Below are positions 16,473-25,546 of a DNA stretch of 64,000 nt, piece after piece. The stretch comes from Acidobacteriota bacterium (lineage in GTDB: Bacteria; Acidobacteriota; Blastocatellia; Chloracidobacteriales; JADJPF01). The position numbers were made by a program, and so were the translations under genes. A model generated the notes under the pieces. The model was not told the origin of the DNA, searched no databases, and saw nothing but the letters and a program-made list of their open reading frames with translations. Positions within the stretch are counted from its first letter, which is position 1, and each line of letters opens with the position of its first letter. The DNA lies in contig JACQZQ010000092.1 in the NCBI GenBank assembly GCA_016213785.1, positions 95,471 through 159,470 on the forward strand. Reading direction: 5' to 3'.

Positions 16473-18164
16473 ATGGATCAAATAGAACAACTGCTTTCCA
16501 AGTTCAAAGATTTTAATGCTAATGAATTACATCTAGAAGCTAGTCAAAAACCTTATTTTGCAACCTCTTCGGGTGTTCGTGAAATAAGTTCAAATCCTAT
16601 TCAACATAAAGATATTGTCCAGCTTATTTCTCCAATTCTTACGCCTGCGGCAAAAAGCGAACTAATAGAAAAGCCTGGAACAGAATTTCAATATCGTGGT
16701 TCATCAGGCACATACCAAGTCTCTATAAAAAAATCTAGTTTAGGTTTTAATGTAATAATTCGACCATTAGGTGCGCCTGCTGGAACGGCTCCTACTCCAA
16801 TGGTAACACAGCCTGTAGCTGCTATGTCTAAGCCTACTAATTTCACTCCTTCAAGTGCAACGGGTACTTATTCAAACACACAACCAACTCAACAATATGC
16901 TGCTCAACAAAATGTTACTCAAATGCAGCCCCCGCCCACACCTCAACAAACCCAACCAGTTCAACAGCCTTTTAGACAGCCTATTGCTCCTTCTCCAGCA
17001 GCCAATTCTAATTTTGCTGCTCCAAGCTCTGTTTCAAGCTCTGCTTCAAGCCCTTCACCTGCACCTCAACGACCTCGTGTTGGGCATAGTCCAGAAATCG
17101 ATAAATATTTTGAAGAAATGGTAAGAATGAAAGCCTCAGACTTACATCTTTCCACTGGAATGCCTCCTATGGTACGCCACGACGGTGAAATGAAAACTCT
17201 TGACCATCCTGTTTTAAGATCTGAGGACACAGAACGAATTCTTCAAGAAATAATGCCACAAAGAAATAAAGAAGAATTTAACCGACGACATGATACAGAC
17301 TTTGCTTATGAAATCAGAGATTTAGGCCGATTTCGTTCTAATATCTTTATGGATCGCAAAGGTTGGGGAGCAGTATTTCGTGTAATTCCTACAAAAATTC
17401 TTACTGCTGAAGACTTAAAACTTTCTAAACCAATCTTAGATTTATGCTTTTTAAGCAAAGGCTTAGTTGTTGTTACTGGCCCAACTGGTAGCGGTAAATC
17501 TACTACTCTAGCTGCTATGATGGATTTTCTTAATCGCCACCGTAAAGACCATGTAATTACTATTGAAGACCCTATAGAATTTGTCCATGAAAATAAAGGC
17601 TGTTTAGTAAATCAACGCGAAGTCCATAATCATACAGATTCTTTTAAGGATGCTCTACGCGCAGCCCTTCGCGAAGACCCTGATATTATTCTAGTAGGTG
17701 AAATGCGCGACCTTGAAACTATTGCAATTGCTATTGAAACAGCAGAAACAGGACACTTAGTTTTTGGTACACTTCATACCACCACAGCAGCATCCACTAT
17801 TGACCGTATCATTGACCAGTTTCCAACAGATCGCCAATCTCAAATTCGTACAATGCTCTCAGAATCTCTTAAAGGCGTAGTTGCCCAAACACTCCTAAAG
17901 AAAAAAGGCGGAGGCCGTATAGCTGCATTAGAAATCTTACTTGTTACTCCAGCTATTTCTAACCTAATCCGTGAAGGTAAGACTTTCCAGATTCCTTCTG
18001 TAATGCAAACCTCTAAAAACCTAGGAATGGTTACACTTAATGATGCACTATTTGAACATGTAAAAAATGGTCTAGTCTCTGCTGAAGATGCTTATGTTAA
18101 AGCTGTAGATAAAACTAGCTTTAAGGAACTTTGTAAACGGGCTAATATTGACCTTGGTTTTTAG
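16473..18164 (+). CDS. pilT: Type IV pilus retraction ATPase PilT with an extra degenerate N-domain
   Basis: 563 aa, against about 350 for ordinary PilT. Residues 208-563 form a complete PilT: ASDLHLSTGMPPMVRHDGEM at 221-240, Walker A GPTGSGKS at 336-343, acidic ITIEDPIEF, Walker B IILVGEMRD at 405-413, and the His box HTTTAASTIDRIIDQFP. Residues about 110-205 are a Pro/Gln/Ser-rich linker. Residues 1-105 resemble a second, worn copy of the PilT N-terminal domain (ANELHLEASQKPYF against ASDLHLSTGMPPMV) with no ATPase. GAGGGG lies just before the ATG. The enzyme depolymerises pili at the inner membrane; the extra domain may change hexamer assembly or regulation. Confidence 0.93.
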   Translation: MDQIEQLLSKFKDFNANELHLEASQKPYFATSSGVREISSNPIQHKDIVQLISPILTPAAKSELIEKPGTEFQYRGSSGTYQVSIKKSSLGFNVIIRPLGAPAGTAPTPMVTQPVAAMSKPTNFTPSSATGTYSNTQPTQQYAAQQNVTQMQPPPTPQQTQPVQQPFRQPIAPSPAANSNFAAPSSVSSSASSPSPAPQRPRVGHSPEIDKYFEEMVRMKASDLHLSTGMPPMVRHDGEMKTLDHPVLRSEDTERILQEIMPQRNKEEFNRRHDTDFAYEIRDLGRFRSNIFMDRKGWGAVFRVIPTKILTAEDLKLSKPILDLCFLSKGLVVVTGPTGSGKSTTLAAMMDFLNRHRKDHVITIEDPIEFVHENKGCLVNQREVHNHTDSFKDALRAALREDPDIILVGEMRDLETIAIAIETAETGHLVFGTLHTTTAASTIDRIIDQFPTDRQSQIRTMLSESLKGVVAQTLLKKKGGGRIAALEILLVTPAISNLIREGKTFQIPSVMQTSKNLGMVTLNDALFEHVKNGLVSAEDAYVKAVDKTSFKELCKRANIDLGF

Positions 18165-18180
18165 CTATAAAGGCAATAAA

Positions 18181-19134
18181 ATGAATAAATTAGAACGTAT
18201 TGATGCTGCTATTAATGGTAACACTCTAGACCGCTTACCCTTTAGCTTTTGGTATCACTTTGGCCTTCAACACACAAATGCAGAATCTCTTGCTCAAGCC
18301 CACCTTAGCTTTTTTTATACCTATGACCTAGATTTTCTTAAGATAATGAATGATTATTCTTATCCTAAGTCTGATAACCAAAGTGTAGATTCAAATATAT
18401 TTGATTTATCAGATATATCTGATTGGAAAGCACTTAAAGTTCTTTCAGGTGATGAAGGCGGTTTTGGTGAGCAACTAAAAGCATTAAGAATAATTGCTGA
18501 TGAGCTTAAAGGCCAAGCCTATTTTGTAGAAACAATTTTTAGCCCTTGGACAATAGCAAGAAGACTTTCAGATAAAAAGACTATTTTAGAGCTTAAAAAT
18601 AAAGAGCCTGAATTGCTACTAGATGTTATGCATAAAATTGCTGAGTCTTTAGCAAACTATGCTCGTCAGGCGGTTTTAGCTGGTGCAGCAGGAATATTTC
18701 TTTCTCTTAGCGCAGCATCAGCCGATATTATGACTTACTCAGAATATAAAAAGTTCTGTCGTCCATTTGATTTAATTATTCTTAATGCAATAAAAGATCA
18801 GACTAAGTTTAATATCTTACATATTCATGGGCAAAACATCTTTTTTGATGAGCTACTTGACTATCCTGTTCAATCAATAAACTGGTCACATAAACACACT
18901 AAACCCACTTTAGAAACGGCTCACAAACAATATAAAGGCTGTTTACTTGGTGGAATTGATGAAGAGGGTTTTGGTCATAACACTGTGAAAAATATTGAAG
19001 AAGAAGTTAAAGAAACTATAAATACCATAGGGAAAAGAAACTTAATCATAACTCCAGGTTGTTCTATCCAGACTGATAGCGCCCCTAAATTACTTTATGC
19101 AGTAAAAAGGGCTGTTTTAGAACACTCAGCTTAA
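18181..19134 (+). CDS. URO-D superfamily protein, methyltransferase-like zinc site
   Basis: 317 aa, related to uroporphyrinogen decarboxylase. It lacks the HemE N-terminal signature (RQAGRYLPEY), so heme synthesis is unlikely. ILHIHGQN (His214, His216) and TPGCSI (Cys294) line up with the zinc ligands (His-x-Cys ... Cys) of corrinoid:coenzyme M methyltransferase-like members, with His for the first Cys. It may therefore act on a methylated corrinoid or a thiol acceptor; no corrinoid protein gene is nearby. I chose the ATG at 18181, because the earlier TTG at 18148 lies inside pilT and adds unrelated residues. Confidence 0.75.
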   Translation: MNKLERIDAAINGNTLDRLPFSFWYHFGLQHTNAESLAQAHLSFFYTYDLDFLKIMNDYSYPKSDNQSVDSNIFDLSDISDWKALKVLSGDEGGFGEQLKALRIIADELKGQAYFVETIFSPWTIARRLSDKKTILELKNKEPELLLDVMHKIAESLANYARQAVLAGAAGIFLSLSAASADIMTYSEYKKFCRPFDLIILNAIKDQTKFNILHIHGQNIFFDELLDYPVQSINWSHKHTKPTLETAHKQYKGCLLGGIDEEGFGHNTVKNIEEEVKETINTIGKRNLIITPGCSIQTDSAPKLLYAVKRAVLEHSA

Positions 19135-19150
19135 GATTATTTACCTGTAT

Positions 19151-21160
19151 TTAGCTTAGATCAGAAATAACTAAGTTAGAAAAATCATCTACTTCTAGTT
19201 CAAATTTTTCTGGAAGTAAGGTTGTAGAGCTATATTCCATCACAATTAAAGGCCCTTTGAGTTTACAACCAATGGGCAAATTCTCACGTTGATATACAGG
19301 AATTTCCTTAGCACCTTTTTGAAAATAAACTTGTGATAAAAAGGCTGGTTTAACTGCTAGCGTATTTTTAAAATAGCGTTTTATTGGCGGTTTAGTTGTT
19401 AAACCAATAGCTTTTAGTTTTAGGCTAACAATTTCTACTGCTCGACTAGAATCAGAATATCCATATCTTTTTTCATGTAATTTATGGAAGTTTTCTAACA
19501 CTTTATTTGACCAATCAAGCTCTAATTCAAAAGATTGACCTTTGTAGCGAAGCGCAACGCGTCTAGATAATTTAATTTTATTTAGACTAAAACCTTCTTC
19601 CATTAAATCTTTTTGGGCAAGTGTTGCTAGCTCATCAAAAATTATAAGTGCTTGTTTTTGATGTAATTGGCTTGCATTTAACATAACTGTTCGAGAATAA
19701 TCTTTTAAAACATCAGCCATTAAACACCCCAATGCAGAAAGTGCCCCAGGTGCAGGTGGGATAAGGATTTTAGGGATTCTTAATGATTGTGCAAGTTCAG
19801 CAATATGTAACCCTCCAGCACCACCAAAACTAACTAATGTAAAATATCTAGGGTCATAACCTCGTTCTATAGAAACAACCCTTAGGGCTTGTTCCATATT
19901 AGCATTAGCTATAGCAATAACTCCAAGTGCAGCACCAATTGGGGTTATAGAATGTTTAGTCTTTTCTGTAATTAAATGAGCAAATTTTTCAAATGCTTTT
20001 TCAACACTTTTTCGATCTAGTTTTAAGTCTCCACCAAGTAAACTATCACTCCCAAATCTTCCTAAAAGTAGATTAGCATCTGTAACAGTGATTTGCTCAC
20101 CCTTGCCATAACAGATAGGGCCAGGGTTACTACCAGCACTTTCTGGGCCTACTCCTAAGGCTCCACCACTGTCTAAATAAGCAATTGAACCACCACCAGC
20201 GCCAACTGTATGAATATCTAAAACTGGTACAGCAACGGGTAGGGCTGCAATGTTAGCCTCATTTGTAGTTGTCACTTTACCGTCAACTAATGCTACATCT
20301 GTAGAAGTACCGCCCATATCAAAAGTAATAATTTGGTTAAACCCTGCTTTTTGAGCAACTAAACTTGCACCTAATACTCCTCCTGCTGGGCCTGATAAAA
20401 TTGTACGTACAGGTTCACGGCTTGCTATAGTAGCAGAAATTACCCCCCCACTAGACTGCATTACTCTTAAAGTACTAGGTTTATTTTCTAGCACTTTATC
20501 TAGACTTTTATTTAATGAGGATAAATAGTCTCCTACTTTAGGGCTTAGATAAGCATTAATTACTACTGTTGAAGTCCGTTCATATTCTCGATATTCTGGT
20601 AAGATTACAGAAGATAAAGAGATAGGGAAATAGTTAGATAATTTTTCAGCAATTTTTCTTTCATGTATAGGATTAACAAATGAGAAAAGCAAACAAACTG
20701 CAATTGCACTAACTTCTTTATTTTGACATTCTTGTAGGATATTTTCTAAGTCTTGTTCATCTAATGGCTCTAAAATATTGCCATCAAAAGTTATTCGTTC
20801 CTTAACACCAAAGCGCAAATCATTAGAAACTAGAGGAGAAGGACGGGTTACATTAAAATTATAGATTTCAGGTCGAGCTTGTCGGCCTATTTCAAGCACA
20901 TCCTCAAAGCCTGCTGTTGTAATTAAAGCTGTTTTAGCCCCTTTACGCTCAAGTAGGGTATTAGTTGCTACGGTCGTTCCATGTAGAATTTTATAGCTAG
21001 AGCCTTTTAACTTTTCATGAATTTGTTTTAGTCCTGCTAGAATGGCTTCAGCAGGGTTATGTGGGGTTGAAGAAAGCTTAAAAGTTAAAAACCCGCCTTT
21101 GTGCCAAACCACAAAATCTGTAAATGTACCACCTGTATCAATGCCTACAAAAATTTCCAC
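19151..21160 (-). CDS. HyuA-type hydantoinase/oxoprolinase family protein
   Basis: 669 aa, similar to N-methylhydantoinase A and 5-oxoprolinase subunits, which open cyclic amides using ATP. The actin-like ATPase fold is visible: GIDTGGTFTDFVVW at residue 6, TTVATNTLLERKGAKTALITT near 65, LSGPAGGVLGA near 255, ITFDMGGTSTDVAL near 275, and HTVGAGGGSIAY. Start is GTG with AGGAAT upstream. The usual HyuB partner is not next to it, so the substrate is uncertain. The downstream half matches family length. Confidence 0.85.
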   Translation of the reverse strand: MEIFVGIDTGGTFTDFVVWHKGGFLTFKLSSTPHNPAEAILAGLKQIHEKLKGSSYKILHGTTVATNTLLERKGAKTALITTAGFEDVLEIGRQARPEIYNFNVTRPSPLVSNDLRFGVKERITFDGNILEPLDEQDLENILQECQNKEVSAIAVCLLFSFVNPIHERKIAEKLSNYFPISLSSVILPEYREYERTSTVVINAYLSPKVGDYLSSLNKSLDKVLENKPSTLRVMQSSGGVISATIASREPVRTILSGPAGGVLGASLVAQKAGFNQIITFDMGGTSTDVALVDGKVTTTNEANIAALPVAVPVLDIHTVGAGGGSIAYLDSGGALGVGPESAGSNPGPICYGKGEQITVTDANLLLGRFGSDSLLGGDLKLDRKSVEKAFEKFAHLITEKTKHSITPIGAALGVIAIANANMEQALRVVSIERGYDPRYFTLVSFGGAGGLHIAELAQSLRIPKILIPPAPGALSALGCLMADVLKDYSRTVMLNASQLHQKQALIIFDELATLAQKDLMEEGFSLNKIKLSRRVALRYKGQSFELELDWSNKVLENFHKLHEKRYGYSDSSRAVEIVSLKLKAIGLTTKPPIKRYFKNTLAVKPAFLSQVYFQKGAKEIPVYQRENLPIGCKLKGPLIVMEYSSTTLLPEKFELEVDDFSNLVISDLS

Positions 21161-21174
21161 GTTTTATTCCTATG

Positions 21175-21251
21175 AGAGGTAGACACAAAGGTCTACCTCT
21201 ACCGTTTACCTACACGAAGGCTGACACAAAGGTCAGCCTCTACTGTTTACC
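21175..21251. repeat. Tandem pair of covarying hairpins (41-base unit)
   Basis: Unit 1 has stem AGAGGTAGAC / GTCTACCTCT (21175-21184 / 21191-21200) around loop ACAAAG. Unit 2 has stem AGGCTGAC / GTCAGCCT (21218-21225 / 21232-21239) around the same loop. Both are followed by CTCTAC(C/T)GTTTACC at a 41-base period. Stem bases differ between units but pairing is kept. The second unit runs into the last codons of the small gene at 21247. It looks like a dispersed REP-like repeat or a processing or termination element between two minus-strand genes. Confidence 0.7.
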
Positions 21252-21498
21252 GTTTTTTTATCTCTTCCATAACACTTAAAACTAATTCCTTACCATCTTC
21301 TAAATTCTTTAGAATTTGTTCAATATCCATTTTAGGTTTATTAGGAAAACGATTGCTATGACAATATACCCCATGCATTCCTACTAGGGTAAGAGCATCT
21401 GTTAAGATATCTAGAGTTACAGCTAAACGACCTCGACAGGTGCCCATCATAAATTCATGTTTTTCTAATTCTTCTTGATAAGTTTCAAATACTGACAT
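21247..21498 (-). CDS. Small unknown protein
   Basis: 83 aa, not recognised. It is acidic at the N-terminus (FETYQEELEKHE), with a hydrophobic middle helix (RLAVTLDILTDALTLVGM) and a charged C-terminal helix (DIEQILKNLEDGKELVLSVMEEIKKR). One Cys and three His are present but no clear metal motif. AAAGGAA precedes the ATG. It lies 19 bases downstream of the SDR gene on the same strand, so it is probably co-transcribed with it. A four-helix-like regulatory or accessory protein is possible. Confidence 0.65.
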   Translation of the reverse strand: MSVFETYQEELEKHEFMMGTCRGRLAVTLDILTDALTLVGMHGVYCHSNRFPNKPKMDIEQILKNLEDGKELVLSVMEEIKKR

Positions 21499-21517
21499 AA
21501 ATTTCCTTTATACTGTT

Positions 21518-22243
21518 CTATTTTTTAGGCTTAGATGGTCGAATGTCTACAGCACTAGGTAGACTTCGAGGGTTATGATGTAGAAGATCTATAACAACTT
21601 GGGCTACATCCTCAGGCGCTAATTTCCAATCTGCCATAGGATCATTAGGGTCAGATCCTTTAAATGAAGTTCTTACGCTTCCTGGTAAAATATAGCTAAC
21701 GCGGATGTTATCATGACGAACTTCCTGCATCATTGCTTCAGAAAAACCTATTAAGCCAAATTTAGAGGCATTATAAGCTGAAGCATTAGGATGAGGGTTT
21801 TTTCCTGCAAGACTACCTATATTAAAAATATAGCCTCCAGAGCGTTTACGCATTCGAGGAATAGCTTCATGAGAACAATAAAAAAGGCTATTAAGGTTTG
21901 TTTCAATTACTGTATGCCATTCTTCTACAGTCATTTTTTCTACACTAGCAAGTAGCCCAACGCCAGCATTATTAACTAAAACATCTAGAGCGCCAAAGGT
22001 TTTATCTACAAATTGAAAAAGGCTTGCGACTTCTTCATATTTACGAACATCACAAGTTTGTCCAGCAATTCTATCTCCGCCAATTTCTCTTAACTCATTT
22101 ATTGCTCGATCTAGCTCTGACTTTCTTCTAGAGCAAATTACTACATTAAACCCTTCTTTTAGTAACATTTGCGCAGTAGCATAACCAATTCCTAGGCTAG
22201 CGCCTGTAACAAGTGCAACTTTAGCATTATCAGAAGATTGCAT
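21518..22243 (-). CDS. Short-chain dehydrogenase/reductase (FabG-like)
   Basis: 241-aa classical SDR. The cofactor loop is TGASLGIG, followed by a basic residue pair after the second strand (CSRRKSE), which favours NADP(H). NNAGVG is present, as are the catalytic Ser in IFNIGSLAGK and the YNASKFG Tyr-x3-Lys. Substrate cannot be fixed: family members reduce 3-oxoacyl thioesters, sugars or simple ketones. It is the first gene of a minus-strand run with the small protein and the HyuA-like gene. Confidence 0.88.
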   Translation of the reverse strand: MQSSDNAKVALVTGASLGIGYATAQMLLKEGFNVVICSRRKSELDRAINELREIGGDRIAGQTCDVRKYEEVASLFQFVDKTFGALDVLVNNAGVGLLASVEKMTVEEWHTVIETNLNSLFYCSHEAIPRMRKRSGGYIFNIGSLAGKNPHPNASAYNASKFGLIGFSEAMMQEVRHDNIRVSYILPGSVRTSFKGSDPNDPMADWKLAPEDVAQVVIDLLHHNPRSLPSAVDIRPSKPKK

Positions 22244-22438
22244 ATTACCCCCAAGTTAAAAAGTTTTTCTATTTTGCCTTAGCAAATATTTGATTGCAAA
22301 CTAGGGTAGATGTTTAACGGAAAAGTGTTTTTAATTAAGCTAAAGGCTGTGTTCATGTTAGCTAGGGTTGTAATAATATAAACCTTACACAAAATCTAAA
22401 TCTAATAAGTCACTATTTTAAGCTAAAAACTTTAATTT

Positions 22439-24991
22439 ATGTCAAATACAACAGAAAATAACACTGAAATTAAACCACAAAAATCTCGTCTAATAGTCCG
22501 TCTTTTATTAGTCTTTTTTCTTTTAGTTTTTGCCTCAACTTTAGTCTTAGCTATTGCAACTAAAGTAACTTATGATAGTTGGACTAAAAATGCAATTTCA
22601 CAAACAGATGGTGAGTTAAAAGTAAAAGGGGTTTCTCAAGAAGTAAGAGTTATTCGTGATAAATGGGGAGTTCCTTATGTTACAGCTAAAAATATCAATG
22701 ATTTAGCTTTTGCTCAAGGTTATGTAACGGCTCAAGATAGGCTTTGGCAAATGGATTTACTACGTCGTGCTGCTAAAGGTGAATTGTCGGCTGTTTTAGG
22801 TGCTGGAGATAAAAATTCTACTTTAGAAGTCGATAAACTCCATCGTAGCCTTGGATTAAAACGTACAGTAGAAAAAGACCTACCTAAACTTCCTAAGCAA
22901 CTACAACAGATGTTAAGTTCCTATAGCCAAGGTGTAAATGCCTATATAGAGAGCCATAAAGATAAATTACCGCTTGAGTTTAATCTACTTGGTTATAAAC
23001 CTGATCTTTGGCAACCTATTGATTCTTTAGTAGTTGGCAAATTAATGGCAATTTCTTTAACAGGGACTTGGAAATTTGACCTTATGCGTGCTGAGATGCG
23101 CGAAAAACTAGACCCTAAAGTCTATAAAATGTTTTTTGATGAAAGTAGTCAGTTTAATCAACCTGTTTTTGACCTAAATTTAGTAAAAAACGATCCATTA
23201 GCTGACAAAAATGAGAAAGTAGAGACTAAAACCGCTAGCACTTCTAATAACTTATTATTAAATCAATCATTACCAAAATTACCAAAAATTGAACCAGAAT
23301 TATTTGCTCAAGTACAAGAAAAAAATCAAACTTTGTCAGATTTAATTTTAAGTAGTAATGAAGCAATGATAGGCAGTAATAATTGGGTAGTATCAGGTAA
23401 GTTGACAGATACAGGTAAACCACTATTAGCTAATGATCCTCATCAAGGTTTATCGCTTCCTGCTATTTGGTATCAAGTACATTTACGTGCAATAGATGGA
23501 AGCTATGCAGCAGCAGGTGTTTCTATAATAGGTGCTCCAGGCATAGTAATTGGACATAATGACTATATTGCTTGGGGTGCAACAAATGTAATGGCTGATG
23601 TTCAAGATGTTTATGTAGAAGAATTTGACCAAAGTAACCCTACTCGCTACCTTGTTGGCTCAGAATGGCGTGATGCAGAAGTAATTAAAGATAAAATTCA
23701 GGTTAGAGAATCTATTTTAAGTAGTAAAACTAGTGCTGTAGATCATGACATTGTTATTACTAGACATGGGCCTATTGTATCAAGTGTTAAGGGGCAAAAA
23801 CTAGCTCTAAGATGGGCTGGGGTTGATGCTCCATCAGAGTTTTTACTTACATTTAGTCTTAATCAAGCACGTAATTGGGATGAATTTTGTAGTGCTCTAA
23901 AAAATGCTGCTGTGCCTTTAATTAACTATGTTTATGCAGATAAAGAGGGAAATATTGGCTATTATGCAGTAGGGCGAATTCCTATTCGTGCAACTGGTAA
24001 TGGGTCTTTGCCTTATGATGGACGTACAGAAGATGGTGAATGGAAAGGCTATATTCCTTTTGAAGAGTTACCACATCTTTATAATCCAGAAAATGGTTAT
24101 ATAGCGACTGCTAATCAAAAACTGGTTAGTGAAAAATATCCTTACACGATAGCTAATGACTGGGCACCGCCCTATAGAGGTCATAGAATTTATCAACTTT
24201 TGTCAGAAAAAAATAAGTTTACTTTTGAGGATATGCATAATTTTCAGGCAGATGTTTATGCTATTCCAACAAAGTTTTTTGCTGATCAAGTAGTAAAAAT
24301 GGCAGCTAATCATAAAGATGACCCTGTTTGGCAAGAGATAGAAAAAGAATTAAAAGATTGGGATGGTAATTTAACAGTAAAAAGCCGGGCTGCTACTATT
24401 GCTGTTACAATGCGTAAGCATTTTACAGAGGATTTCTTTACTTCATGGTTAGGAGAACTAAGACCTAGTTATACTTGGTATTTACGTGGGTTAACAATAG
24501 ATCGAGCAATAACTAATTGGTCAACAGAGTTTTTGCCTAGCAAATATAAGGATTTTGATACAATGGTAGTAAATGCTTATAATACAACAGTTAAAGAACT
24601 AAATACTACCATAGGTTCTGATCGCAATAGCTGGGAATATGGCAGGATTAACCGATTTTCCTTTAATCACCCAATTGCCAAAATATCAGTCCTAAAATCT
24701 CTGCTTAACTCAGATCAAGTAATAGTAGGTGGTTCAGCACATACGCTAAATTGTAATGACACAAATGCTGATCGTATTTGGGGGCCATCTATGAGAATGG
24801 TAATATCGCTAGATAGTTTTGATAAAACTACTCTAAGTATTGTTCCAGGTGCTTCAGGTCAAGTTGCTAGCCCACACTATTTAGACCAGATAAATGATTG
24901 GGTAGCCCTTCAACCACACGCTTTTGTTTTTAGTAAAGAGAGCATTGGGGCAATGAAAGGGAATAGTTTATTACTAGTACCAGCTAGATAA
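22439..24991 (+). CDS. Penicillin acylase-family Ntn hydrolase
   Basis: 850 aa. A membrane or signal segment (LIVRLLLVFFLLVFASTLVLAIAT, about 18-42) targets it to the periplasm or anchors it there. The A-chain-like domain includes VIRDKWGVPYVTAKN and FAQGYVTAQDRLWQMDLLRR. The autoprocessing Ser is expected at residue 313 in GSNNWVVSG, the new N-terminus of the B chain. Further family marks are NDPHQGLSLPAIWYQVHL, GAPGIVIGHND and a late LDQINDW. Relatives cleave beta-lactam side chains, acyl-homoserine lactones or cyclic lipopeptides, so the true substrate is open. It leads a run with the DinB-like and methyltransferase genes. Confidence 0.92.
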   Translation: MSNTTENNTEIKPQKSRLIVRLLLVFFLLVFASTLVLAIATKVTYDSWTKNAISQTDGELKVKGVSQEVRVIRDKWGVPYVTAKNINDLAFAQGYVTAQDRLWQMDLLRRAAKGELSAVLGAGDKNSTLEVDKLHRSLGLKRTVEKDLPKLPKQLQQMLSSYSQGVNAYIESHKDKLPLEFNLLGYKPDLWQPIDSLVVGKLMAISLTGTWKFDLMRAEMREKLDPKVYKMFFDESSQFNQPVFDLNLVKNDPLADKNEKVETKTASTSNNLLLNQSLPKLPKIEPELFAQVQEKNQTLSDLILSSNEAMIGSNNWVVSGKLTDTGKPLLANDPHQGLSLPAIWYQVHLRAIDGSYAAAGVSIIGAPGIVIGHNDYIAWGATNVMADVQDVYVEEFDQSNPTRYLVGSEWRDAEVIKDKIQVRESILSSKTSAVDHDIVITRHGPIVSSVKGQKLALRWAGVDAPSEFLLTFSLNQARNWDEFCSALKNAAVPLINYVYADKEGNIGYYAVGRIPIRATGNGSLPYDGRTEDGEWKGYIPFEELPHLYNPENGYIATANQKLVSEKYPYTIANDWAPPYRGHRIYQLLSEKNKFTFEDMHNFQADVYAIPTKFFADQVVKMAANHKDDPVWQEIEKELKDWDGNLTVKSRAATIAVTMRKHFTEDFFTSWLGELRPSYTWYLRGLTIDRAITNWSTEFLPSKYKDFDTMVVNAYNTTVKELNTTIGSDRNSWEYGRINRFSFNHPIAKISVLKSLLNSDQVIVGGSAHTLNCNDTNADRIWGPSMRMVISLDSFDKTTLSIVPGASGQVASPHYLDQINDWVALQPHAFVFSKESIGAMKGNSLLLVPAR

Positions 24992-25015
24992 ACTTAAAAA
25001 TTAAGGGGAAAGGTT

Positions 25016-25522
25016 ATGGAAAAAGTTTTAGCAAATTTGGATGAAACGCGAAAAAAAATTCTTGATTTAGTTAACCCTATGTCAGAAGAAAAGTTTTCAG
25101 GCCGTCTTGTGCCAGAAATGTGGAGTATTGCTGAAAATCTCCATCATGTAACCATAGTTGAGAATCGTTATGTGAGCGAAATTCAAGAAGCATTAAAAAA
25201 CCCTAAACCAATGAGTGCACTACGCAGATTATTTCAAGTTCCTGGATGGATGGCAGAAATCCGTTTAATTAAAGTAAAAGCCCCTAAATATGTTGAGCCT
25301 CTTAATGCTCCACCAAAAAAAGAAACTATTAATAATTTTGAGAAAACTCGAAATGAGCTTAAAGAAATTTGCAAACAAGCAGGGGAAAAAGGAATGCTTG
25401 CAATAACTGTAAAACATCCGTTTTTTGGCGATATGGATGGAGTAAATTCTGTAGTTTTTCTTGGTGCGCATGAAGTAAGGCATTATAAGCAAATACTAGA
25501 GACTATTGAAAAAGAGAAATAA
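25016..25522 (+). CDS. DinB-like four-helix protein
   Basis: 168 aa with the layout of the DinB/YfiT metal-binding four-helix superfamily: helix 2 AENLHHVTIVENRYVSEI and the C-terminal helix GAHEVRHYKQILETIEK. These supply the His residues (one in LHH, two in AHEVRH) that usually hold a divalent metal. Several members are thiol transferases (bacillithiol or mycothiol type), others unknown. AAGGGGAAAGG lies before the ATG. It follows the acylase gene by 24 bases. Confidence 0.8.
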   Translation: MEKVLANLDETRKKILDLVNPMSEEKFSGRLVPEMWSIAENLHHVTIVENRYVSEIQEALKNPKPMSALRRLFQVPGWMAEIRLIKVKAPKYVEPLNAPPKKETINNFEKTRNELKEICKQAGEKGMLAITVKHPFFGDMDGVNSVVFLGAHEVRHYKQILETIEKEK

Positions 25523-25546
25523 ATATTAGGTTTTTAAATTTAATTT

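Noticed and set aside
16855..17124. Gln/Leu-rich reading frame within pilT
   Set aside because: It is an alternative frame of the low-complexity linker, with no ribosome site or family features.
18148..18180. Upstream TTG start for the URO-D family gene
   Set aside because: It lies within the end of pilT, and the eleven added residues do not resemble the family; the ATG at 18181 fits.
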